A DNA stretch of 64,000 bases from Thelephora terrestris (taxonomy: Eukaryota; Basidiomycota; Agaricomycetes; Thelephorales; Thelephoraceae): NCBI GenBank assembly GCA_015956445.1, contig WIUZ02000022.1, positions 124,001 to 188,000 on the forward strand, read 5' to 3'. Made by a program: the position numbers and the translations under genes. Below, one piece after another: positions 55,981 to 64,000 of the stretch. Numbering within the stretch: the stretch's first letter is position 1; each line of letters begins with the position of its first letter. Under the pieces are notes generated by a model. The model was not told where the DNA came from. It saw only the letters and a list, made by a program, of their open reading frames with translations, and searched no databases.

Positions 55981-57070
55981 ATGTCGGCTCGAGAGGAAGA
56001 AAAGCCGAACGAACGTCCAGGAAAGCGACAGAAGGTCGGATTGTATACCCTTCACTATGTACGTTCCCGATCCCCGCTCATCGTGCTCATTGCGGCCTTT
56101 CATCTAACGAACTTGATCAACTCATCGACCTATTGCCCTCGTTGACTATCTCAGTGGGACGGTATTCCGGGAAGAGGCGAGTATATTCGACTCGTCTTCG
56201 AGTACACAGGAACTCCATACGATGAGGTCAAGGACAATTCTACCCTGATGGCCAGGATCACCAACCCTGAAATTGTTGGGATCCCTCCAAATCTCTGGCC
56301 GCCCGCTTTGGAGCTCGCCAACGGAAAATGGCTTAGTCAAACCGGGGTGATCATCAACTATCTATCGCCAAAGCTCGGCTTGGCTGGGTACGCAAAGGAC
56401 GACACGGATCTCGACGAAGAGGAGAAGATTTTCTTGGGTGCCAAAAACGCCCAGCTCGTTTTGACCGTCCTGGACATGGCTGTTGAGGTGAGCATCGTTC
56501 ATTCCAGAGGGTTTCTCTACGGCCTGTTTAGGGGACCATCGTTCCAGCTTCACGGGGTCCACCATCCGGTTTCCGTAAACCTCTACTATGAGGACCAGAA
56601 AGCGGAAGCGTTGCGTTCTGCGGAACAATTCAGAGCCTCCCGCCTCCCCAAATTTTTCCAATATTTCCAAACCGTTCTCGAGACGAACCCTGCAAACAAG
56701 GGTGGCAAAGGTACTTCAGCACAATCGTGAAGCCGATTTTCGATGTCGTTAACACCAAAAAAGGCCCGTTCTTGCTTTCGAGTCTTACCACAGCTGCCGA
56801 TCTGGCCTTGTTCCACAATATGACTGGTGTGCTCCATGCGTTTCCGAGGAGAGTGAAGAGCATCCAGGAATCCGGTCCGCATGTTTCTCCGTCAGTTGCT
56901 CCATTTTCTCACCATTGAACCAAACAGGCAAATACGAACTCGTCTTCAAACTCTACGAGCGCGTCCAGAACGAGCCAAAGATCGCGGAGTATATGGAGAG
57001 CAAGAGACGTCAGGATTTTGGCATGTTCGGCATCTTCAGGCACTACCCTGAACTTGACAATGAGGAATGA
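55981..57070 (+). CDS. Glutathione S-transferase family protein
   Basis: Start MSAREEEKPNERPGKRQKVG at 55981; an intron after LYTLHY joins to WDGIPGRGEYIRLVFEYTG, giving the thioredoxin-fold N-terminus with the Tyr and the GRGExIRL pattern of sigma-like transferases. PPALELANGKWLSQTGVIIN then YLSPKLGLAGY is the glutathione-binding Gln/Ser region. The all-helical C-terminal domain is spread over the next exons: FLGAKNAQLVLTVLDMAVE, HHPVSVNLYYEDQKAEALRS, RLPKFFQYFQTVLETNPANK, FLLSSLTTAADLALFHNMTG and the last exon KYELVFKLYERVQNERPKIA-like ending FGMFGIFRHYPELDNEE. Complete in length, about 260 residues; a role in detoxification or redox metabolism is likely. Its 3' end faces the AOX gene 167 bp away. 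Confidence 0.85.
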
Positions 57071-57237
57071 AGTATGTATAAATCGACATGTATGATTGCG
57101 GCGGAGAGTGGTGGCGTATGTAAAACGTTGAAAAATGTAAAATGTCTAAGTTATAAGATTCTAAGTTGATAAGATAGGTGATGGAAGGTACACATAATGA
57201 GGCGTCGTGATTATACGTTCCGATGCGAAGACCGGAT

Positions 57238-58730
57238 TCAATGACGGTCGGATTTGGCGCCCCTTTCAGAGTCCTCAAAAAGCTTTCGAGTATGTTCCAC
57301 ATAAGCATCTGCCTCGTTTCTCTCGAACCCGAGCTTAGTGCCCTTGGTGTGCATGTCCGGTTCGCCAAACGCGAACGGATTAACGTCCGACTCGTACTTC
57401 AAGTTCGCCAGGGAGTGGTTGACGAACCTGTGTGTACTTTCGTCGGAGCGGACGGCATATATTACGTCCAGCATGGTTGCGTCATGGTTGAGACGCCAGT
57501 AGTCTTTTGCGATTTCGGGGGCAGGGTGCTCGGACCACTCAGGGAGGCGGCCTTCTTCAATGTCTTTGATGCATTTCTGTTGTTCTGGGTGTCAGGCAGG
57601 GGTAAATGATGAGATGGGCCAGACGAACCGTGTACGTGAGCACTGCTTCCTCCTCAAGGTGCCCCACAAACTACCAGGCCAACGTTAGAATGTTTCGCAG
57701 GAGAGAGTGGTGTTGACTTACGCGATGACAAGTCCTGGGAGAGATGATGTAGGAAAAGAAGAACAAGTTATAGAAAACGCCTTGCGCGGCCAGACACAGC
57801 GCGCGGAGCCAAACGGGAGGTTCACGCAGGGTCATGAAGGTCATCAGGTGCATTCGCTCGTTCTCTGCCTCTTCTAACAGGGTGTGGATCCAGCCAGAAT
57901 CACGCTTCATCAGGCGAAGGGAGCGGAGATGCCTGAGGGTTGCAGCGACCATACCAGGAACGGCGGCGGTCGTTTCGAGGAAGATGATTCTCTGGTGGGG
58001 TGGGTCAGCACATAGCGTACGCGTTGGTGTTGTCGTAGCTTACGGCAAGCCATTGGGTGGGATCCATGGCATATCCGGCTTCCCGTAGTTGTTGGAGGGT
58101 CATTGAAGATTTTGGCGGGATCTCCTTGTGCTTATACCGGGAAACGAAATCAAATCCTAGTCTATATAAGCGGTGGGTCAGAGAAACAGGCAAGGACGGT
58201 CGATCACCGAATTAAGTACCTTAGGGATTTGACGAAACCGGCAGCAATCTTGTCCGGGAAGGTCTTGGCTTCACGGAACATGACCTATCGGAACCGGAGA
58301 TGTACATCGGCAATCTAGAGAGGAAGAGAATATCACCCACCTCGACTGCCTTGAGCTCTTCTGGGGTGTATACGGGGTGAAACAGTACCCAATCCCCCCT
58401 GAGGACGGATGATGCTGGGAGTAGCTCGTGCGCTTGCTTTGACGAATCAGGAGTTGTTACGGCCTTGCTGTCATCTAGACATGGTCAAACGTCGTGTGAT
58501 GATGATAATACAGGCTAAGCTGAAGATTGTGGCGTACGTTGGTGAAGACCTTCGACGCCAGGCTGATCACCGATGCGGCTAGACTGAAGTGATGGGGCGC
58601 CGTTGTTTATGGACAAATACCTCTGGGAGATGAGAGCAGGAGAGCTGGCGAAGGCGGGGCGCCCTGCGAGTCTGAGGGCAAGACTAGGGGAGCGTTGAGA
58701 GAGGGCGGCGCGCAAGAGGTTTGGGTGCAT
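57238..58730 (-). CDS. AOX1: Alternative oxidase, mitochondrial
   Basis: Diiron ubiquinol oxidase of the inner membrane that bypasses complexes III and IV. Start [20 protein letters not shown] at 58730: an Arg/Ser/Ala-rich, acid-free mitochondrial targeting sequence. Then [38 protein letters not shown], a joint to [67 protein letters not shown], and [20 protein letters not shown]. All iron ligands are present: Glu of FLET, Glu and His of ENERMH, Glu of HLEEEA, and Glu and His of DESTH. The C-terminus is ordinary. At least six introns. A TATAAAAGG box lies 43 bases upstream. Complete and probably functional; fungi often induce it under respiratory stress. Confidence 0.94.
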
Positions 58731-58772
58731 GTCGAGCGTGGTACTGCTCTGAACTGGCGCACAAAGCCGACT

Positions 58773-58781
58773 CCTTTTATA
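58773..58781 (-). promoter_or_regulatory. TATA box of AOX1
   Basis: On the minus strand TATAAAAGG lies about 43 bases before the AOX1 start codon, implying a very short 5' leader. Confidence 0.5.
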
Positions 58782-58939
58782 TTGAGTACATATATCATAT
58801 AGCTTGCCGTTGCCTTCCGATCCTCTCGGCGGAAGGATGAATGACTCTCGGATAACAAATTCCCAAAGATAAGAATAAGGATTGTCGTTCGGCCGTTCGA
58901 GTTACATCACAGCAGATGGAGCTACAAACGTCTCGCCTA

Positions 58940-59625
58940 CTACGACTTGCGCTGTGCCTTCACCTCAGCGAATTCGATAAAAAAGCAAGTGCGAGTGTAA
59001 TCCTCACCTCGGGTGGATTCGGGTTTCTCCGCCTTATAATCCCAATAACCTCCTTGCTCTCCTCCCGACTTTCCCGAAGCATGGCTAATACAGTCACGTG
59101 TCAGCGCTTCAAGCCTCCCACCATCATGACCATCCCACTCACTCTCAACGAACGCTCTCGCATCGGCGTGTTGTTGACGATATCTTTCCAATAATTCTCC
59201 CACCAGACGAATTCCATCTGCATCTGGATTATCTTGCATCAGCCGCACCGTACAATGTCCCAGAAGAGATAAGATAAACTGGGTTTCATACCTTGCACTC
59301 TTGGCTCTTCTCTGGACGCCTCAGCCTTCTCCTTCCCCTTCAATTTATTCATTCGTTCGAAGGCCTGCTGCAGGCGCTCGTACTTCTCGTTTCGTTCGTT
59401 TCGCGCACGCTCTGCTACCTCCTTGTTTGCCTTGACGCGTTTCTCTTCCTCCGCGAGAAACTCAGCTCGCTCTCTTCGTTGTGACAGCAATATCTCTTCC
59501 AGCCTCCCCAGGGACTCTTGTACCCCTCCCTCCGATCCAAACACCCCTTCTCCACCAGCCTGCGGATTGGCGTGTGCTCTTGCCTTTGTCTTGCTGAACC
59601 GTCGACGCTCGTCGTCAATCGGCAT
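58940..59625 (-). CDS. Small coiled-coil protein, function unknown
   Basis: Start MPIDDERRRFSKTKARAHAN at 59625. One intron (GTATGA donor after EEPRVQ, acceptor GATGCAAG) joins in phase to DNPDADGIRLVGELLERYRQ. Exon one is a charged helix: LGRLEEILLSQRRERAEFLA, EEEKRVKANKEVAERARNER, NEKYERLQQAFERMNKLKGK. Exon two has HADARAFVESEWDGHDGGRL then EALTRDC and a Lys/Glu-rich tail. No known domain, signal peptide or membrane segment. The frame and splice join are convincing but the protein is not recognised. It lies 209 bases upstream of the AOX1 start on the same strand. Confidence 0.6.
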
Positions 59626-61258
59626 CTTGCCTTCTCCAAAAAAGGAAACGCCGTTTCATTCCACAAGATGATTACGTAGTCAGCCGTACGTCGCAACATA
59701 TCTCCCTCGACATTCTAAGACGGATATGGGACTGAGGTTTGCTTGATTGAAGTCTGATACCTCTGTCGTAAGACTACGCCTGTGGATCCTAGATATAGCA
59801 CAGCCTGTCCACCGCGAGGGTCGGGGTCGCTCCTTAGCCTGGACCCGTGGTACGTCATATTCGCGGTGCCTTGAGTCATCCTGGGCTCGTACCCAGATAA
59901 CCTACATCGGGGATCCATCTGCCTAACCACCAAGAAGATGTTGAATGGAGAAGTCGACGGTTAAACTCAAGATCCATTCCAGAGTCAATCGCCTTCTTGC
60001 CAAGCGAGCGATGGAGTCAATTCGGTGATCTTGTTCCCATGTGAGCACTGCTATTCAGTCAGTCCTCTATGCGCACAACTTTCCGCAGTTTCATTGTGAC
60101 CGCCTTCAACACCCACGTCCTCGACCAGATCCGAGGGGTTTCCAGGACGTGCTCACAAGTGATGGCACATACTCCTCCGGGTCGCCACCTTGCTCCGCTG
60201 GCCTTTGGAGGCGCTCTGTTTGACTTGCTCTCACAACCATTATCCTCCTGTGCAGAGAAGACCAAAAGGCTATTGATGCCAGGCTCGTTCGGCCGAGGGC
60301 TTCATCGGAACTTTCTCGTCAGCCACCGCCGAGACCTTCATTATCGGCCCACTCTATTCCTTACTTTCCTCGTCGCCCCCGTCATCGCTACAGCAGTCTT
60401 CCTTCTACAACCAGTACACTGCCTACAGTCTCACTCGATCTGGGGCTGGAAATTAATCAATCAAGTCGTTAAACTCAAATATCTCACTTACGCTTATGGG
60501 ACTCTTCTTCGACGATGATAATATCGGGGTCAACCTCTCTATCGGCTCCGCTGTCTCCCGCCTTGCTCACGACAAACAACCTTTCTGGTACCCCAAGCAA
60601 CACAACCAGAGATACCACCTGGTTCAGTGCTTACGCCACCTCTCACGAGTAGGTTGTCCAGAGCCACTTCCAATCGACGAACAACCGTCGATACCCAGGC
60701 TTCACCTATGGCCGTACCTATGATCAGGACCGACGTCTACACCCATTTCTGTGCGTATATCTCCCGGACTCGTGATTTCCAGAGTAATCGACCGCTGACG
60801 AACCCCTCAAGCAGGGTCCGACAATTTCGGGACGGTCTACCCTCCGGAACGCCCTTTCGCGAATGTTCATCAATGCCAGCGACTACGCTTACGGCCAGGC
60901 TGATGCGGGGTGAACCATCTGAGGGAACCACCAACGCCGACGGCCCGAGCACTTTGCTGAGGACAACCCTACTACGCTCTCTTAGGGTGTATTTCGAGAG
61001 AAGCTGTCGACATCCAAACACCTGATCTGCGGATACAGCGTAGTTGATTCATCAAAACCGTCGCTCGTATTCCATGCCGATTGATTTGCGCAATTGTTTT
61101 CCACATTTTTGCGTAGGAACACGCGGAGCATTGCCGATCACCACTCCTCCTCGGACAGAATCAACGAATGGATGTGTCAGCAGGATAAAAGGTACACAAA
61201 AACAGGTGGACAACGTTACAGGGATACAGATTGATATAGGCGCGCCTTCCTGGCACAG
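59626..61258. other. Interval with a possible degraded gene
   Basis: Mostly without an intact gene; the 60041-61025 segment with coding-like pieces in shifting frames is listed separately. No RNA gene or transposon signature recognised. Confidence 0.4.
60041..61025 (+). pseudogene. Possible degraded gene, frames shifting
   Basis: Protein-like segments occur in several plus-strand frames without a continuous model: FYNQYTAYSLTRSG near 60400, YLTYAYGT and GLFFDDDNIGVNLSIG near 60480-60540, and NALSRMFINASDYAYGQADA near 60860. Composition (Ser/Thr, Tyr, Asn) suggests a secreted or cell-surface fungal protein. Short introns could explain some of the frame changes but stops interrupt each frame several times. 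It is either a decayed host gene or a gene model I could not solve. Confidence 0.3.
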
Positions 61259-61795
61259 TTACACGCTTGTGGACTTCTCTTCGTAACTGTACATACTATC
61301 TGTCTCTTTTGACTCTGCCTGTACGAGAGGGACAGTAGACTTCTCGTCCTTCTCGTCCAGGGATTTCTTCTCCTTCCAGCGGCCTTTGAGATACAAGGCC
61401 AAAGCGACTAAGAGCAAAAGACCTTTCGAAGTCTCAGCTCGTGGTCGTAAAAATATGGGAATGAAAGGAAAATTACCGCAGATCCCACCAAGTACGATTG
61501 TTATAATCAAGTTCGTTTTATCTGCGGGACAGGATATCTGGACGTGCCTTGGGTAGAGGAGCGATAAGAAAGAGGAACTCGAGGGATGTTGAGTGGCGTA
61601 CTGGTCGTCGTAACAATTTCCACCCTCGCGATATGCAACATGCCCAGACTTGTACTTTGGCGTTGACTTTGACTTTGACCCCTTGTTGGAACTCTTGGAG
61701 CCGGAGCCCTTTCCGCCACCTTTCGCGTTGACGGGGAGGGCAAATTGGAGCAAGCTCAAGAGCAAGGCTAAGAGGAAAGATATTCGAGATGACAT
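61259..61795 (-). CDS. Small secretory-pathway membrane protein, Gly/Lys/Ser-rich
   Basis: Start MSSRISFLLALLLSLLQFAL at 61795 followed by PVNAKGGGKG: a clean signal peptide with likely cleavage after VNA. The mature N-terminus is a low-complexity Gly/Ser/Lys segment (GSGSKSSNKGSKSKSTPKYK), then a short piece with one Cys (GNCYDDQ). Two or three small introns follow; joined in phase they give NLIITIVLGGICG and LLLLVALALYL, one transmembrane helix, then the basic KGRWKEKK and a short acidic cytosolic tail ending EEKSTSV. Similar short Gly-rich single-pass proteins occur in other mushrooms; function unknown. The splice joins remove otherwise disruptive sequence and make the helix continuous, which supports the model. 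Confidence 0.65.
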   Translation of the reverse strand: MSSRISFLLALLLSLLQFALPVNAKGGGKGSGSKSSNKGSKSKSTPKYKSGHVAYREGGNCYDDQYATQHPSSSSFLSLLYPRHVQISCPADKTNLIITIVLGGICGNFPFIPIFLRPRAETSKGLLLLVALALYLKGRWKEKKSLDEKDEKSTVPLVQAESKETDSMYSYEEKSTSV

Positions 61796-62847
61796 CGCCG
61801 GAGGACCAGAGCCACGAGGACAAATTGAGATGCTTCGAACGCGCCGCTATCAACGCGTGACAAGCATGGTGGCGCTGGCTTCTGAAGGAACCTGGAACAC
61901 CGCAAAGCGATATTTTTGAACGCAGAAATCGACTCTGACCGGGGTATGGGTGGAGCAATGGGGGATGTTGAGGTGAGCTCTGGGATTTTTCGGTTTGCAA
62001 TTCGAGGCGAAGCGGAAAGGGGTTTTTGTTTAATGCTACCGAAGAGTTCACGGTGTACCATCAGATATGCCAGCAACGACGCAAGCGGCAACGGGAGAAC
62101 TTTCGAGCCCTCGGATGGAACTTCAAGTGAGCGAAACCGCAGATAGTGAGAGTCCGGAGTGTCGTAAGTCACTTGTTTTCTTTGGGAGGCAAGCAGACCT
62201 GGCACGCCTGGTTATGTACGTGTGCATATCTATTCGGGGTTGTCCACAAGCGGACAAAGGGAGGCGTCCCCGTAACCAGCTCCTACTGAATGACCCACTA
62301 CTTGACGACCACCCGGTTATGAAGTCAATCACTGTTTCGACAGCTCTTCAGATGGAAACGCGATCCGAGCACAATGACAAACCGCCGGCCGAGGGGCGAG
62401 TAGGATGAAGTGTTTTTCACCTCCCCGAGTCTAGTACTGTGAGTTCCTCTCCTTCTTATCCTCCTCTTATCCGGTAGGTCTTATGTTTTGTGCCAGTTGA
62501 AATTCGATCGAGTGTGTGAACGGACACCGTCAACGTGTCGGAAGGCACGCATCGACTGTCTTCGGGTACTCCGGCGGCGTACGCTATACGTGACCTGGAT
62601 CCTCGGCTACTTGTCTTTCATTCTCTTTCTGATTGGTTGGGTCAAATTTACACCCACGACGGACACCGTAACCAACTCTTGGATCGCCATCTCGATCAGC
62701 ACCTGATTTTGCCACCTGCGTGAGGGTGGCTGCCACCTCGGCCCGTGTGGTCTCCAAACGTTCTTGCTCTTATTCAAGCCCCATACGGTTCGCTACCCCG
62801 ACCTTGCTGTCGTTGTGGGCACTTGCCCACCCAGCCGCCTGAGCCAC
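61796..62847. other. Divergent intergenic region
   Basis: About 1 kb between the small membrane protein (minus) and the Zn2Cys6 gene (plus), so it must hold both promoters. The frames in it are short, start without ATG or have no coding character. Confidence 0.45.
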
Positions 62848-64000
62848 ATGTCCTCATTTCGAGAGGAGTTTTCAGTCTCCCCCGCCAACGCAGATATCCA
62901 GGAAGCCCCGCCGTTCACCGATCCAAGCTCTCTGCACTCGATGACAGTGCACACTGCACCCGGTCAAAGTTCCCTGCCTCCTCCCACCGCGATCCCTTTG
63001 GTTTTCTCCGACCCTGGGCCGTCCAACTCCACATCCTTCGCCTTATCTCTTTCTCCCGAAGAGCCCCCACAAGCGAGAAGGAAGTCCACCCACAAATCGC
63101 GAAGAAAACGTCAACACATCGAGCTTTCTAGTAACCAACCTTTGACCGTCAAAGGCACTCAGCGTACGCGTGTTTATACCGCTTGTCTTCCGTGGTAGGA
63201 TATCTCTCTTTCAAACTGTGCCATTACTCGTCTGACGTAAGGTAAACACTATCGGTCGCCAGCCGAAGTAGAAAAACTCGATGCGACGGTGCCCGTCCTG
63301 CTTGTAAAAATTGTGTCAATCGTGCCTCGGGGGACCCATGTTTGTACGACGAGATGCCCAACCGACGCGGCCCAGATAAGGATCCTGGGGCCCGACAGCG
63401 AGCGAAGATTTTGGGTCTTCCTTCCGAACCACGTCGACGGCGTAGAAACACCTCCGAGTCGGGGGCGACAAATGACGACCTTACACAGGAAGATGTGGTC
63501 CAGGACCTACCCCTACACTCGAATCATTGTGGATCGGTTTCGCAACATCCGGACGATGCATTTGACCTTCCTACCTATCCTAATCCTCATGATCACCCCC
63601 CGATTAATGGTTATGATACTCCAGCGCGGCCCGTTGCACATGACCTACAACCCAAGCTAAATCATTCGTCACCAACCCGACTGCCAGGATACAATGGGAG
63701 CAACTCACCCCCAGACTCCTACTTGTACATTACTTCACCTGCCTACGTCTCTGCTCAGCAGGCGCCGTCAGAGACCTACTTCGACACCAGTCCCACAATC
63801 ATCCCTGGGCCCTCTCTGAGTTATACCCGGCAAACTTGGTGGGATTCCCTTCTAACCCTGTACGCTACGTCTGGCGATTCCCTTGAATCTGTCTCCCTCA
63901 CCCTCACACACACTCAGAGAGAATCCGCATCCAACCACATTCTCTTCGACATCAAATTTTTGTTCAGGGTAGCACCTCCGTCGTTCTGCTTCTTCAATGT
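62848..64000 (+). CDS. Zn2Cys6 transcription factor, 3' part beyond window
   Basis: Start MSSFREEFSVSPANADIQEA at 62848. A Ser/Pro-rich N-terminus with basic RRKSTHKSRRKRQH leads to the binuclear zinc cluster. A 68-nt intron, 63195-63262, splits the second Cys codon (TG then C); joined, the motif is ACLPCRSRKTRCDGARPA and CKNCVNRASGDPC, fitting C-x2-C-x6-C-x6-C-x2-C-x8-C. The linker MPNRRGPDKDPGARQRAK is typical. After a disordered stretch rich in Pro/Ser/Asp, the segment YTRQTWWDSLLTLYATSGDS begins the regulatory middle part commonly seen in Agaricomycete members of this class. The protein continues past 64000. DNA target and regulated pathway are unknown; the adjacent genes do not suggest a cluster. 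Confidence 0.88.

Noticed and set aside
1-64000. Search for mobile elements, virus-like elements, CRISPR arrays and a biosynthetic cluster
   Set aside because: No reverse transcriptase, integrase, transposase, capsid or repeat-spacer pattern was seen, and the genes present are mostly conserved single-copy housekeeping genes without tailoring-enzyme clustering.

Overview
This is a gene-dense fungal nuclear sequence, almost certainly from a mushroom-forming basidiomycete (Agaricomycotina). The signs are many short (about 45-70 nt) GT-AG introns with CTAAC/CTGAC-like branch sites, several genes split into very small exons, an Rtt109-type histone acetyltransferase (a fungal family), an F-BAR/C1/SH3 protein of the Bzz1 type, a tyrosine-kinase-like kinase with an N-terminal helical extension, and several lineage-restricted conserved proteins. 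I found no bacterial genes, CRISPR array, rRNA, convincing tRNA or recognisable virus-like element.

Layout. 0-6.4 kb: the large coiled-coil nuclear-pore basket protein Mlp1/TPR (minus strand, its C-terminus leaves the window). 6.7-8.7 kb: phosphopantothenoylcysteine decarboxylase and a Mob2-type kinase activator, head to head. 8.6-11.6 kb: gene-poor. 11.6-17.8 kb (minus): Bzz1-like protein, a DUF3605/GIG1-like protein, a TIGR04076-like small protein and the rRNA-processing factor Fcf2. 17.9-25.9 kb (plus): COQ5, cullin-1, an F-box protein and Rtt109. 26.5-34.3 kb (plus): a disordered/coiled-coil protein, TATA-binding protein with polyQ, a divergent homeodomain factor and a mitochondrial nucleotide carrier. 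35.5-37.0 kb (minus): a single-pass membrane protein. 39.1-42.7 kb (plus): a long conserved F-box-like protein. 44.4-47.4 kb: two convergent protein kinases (Ran1/Sks1-like and TKL). 48.0-51.7 kb: a Pho80-type cyclin divergent from a gephyrin-type molybdenum cofactor enzyme. 53.1-59.6 kb: HIS1, a glutathione S-transferase convergent with alternative oxidase, and a small coiled-coil protein. 60-64 kb: a possibly broken gene, a small secretory membrane protein and the 5' part of a Zn2Cys6 regulator.

Most of the window is core housekeeping (CoA, ubiquinone, histidine, molybdenum cofactor, NAD/nucleotide transport, transcription initiation, ubiquitin ligase scaffold, chromatin acetylation), so there is no obvious dedicated gene cluster. 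CUL1 lies directly beside an F-box gene, COQ5 and AOX both serve the mitochondrial quinone pool, and the Pho80-like cyclin and Mob2 are kinase partners, but I see no evidence that these are co-regulated. The points most worth a second look are two probable GC-AG introns (HIS1 and gephyrin), a 4-nt first coding exon in HIS1, an apparently frame-split TIGR04076 gene, a missing C-terminal half of the last SH3 domain in the Bzz1-like gene, a homeodomain lacking the near-invariant recognition Asn, and an orphan TATA box fused to a perfect 14-bp palindrome. All gene models were joined by eye from splice signals and reading frames; outer coordinates are more reliable than each inner splice site.
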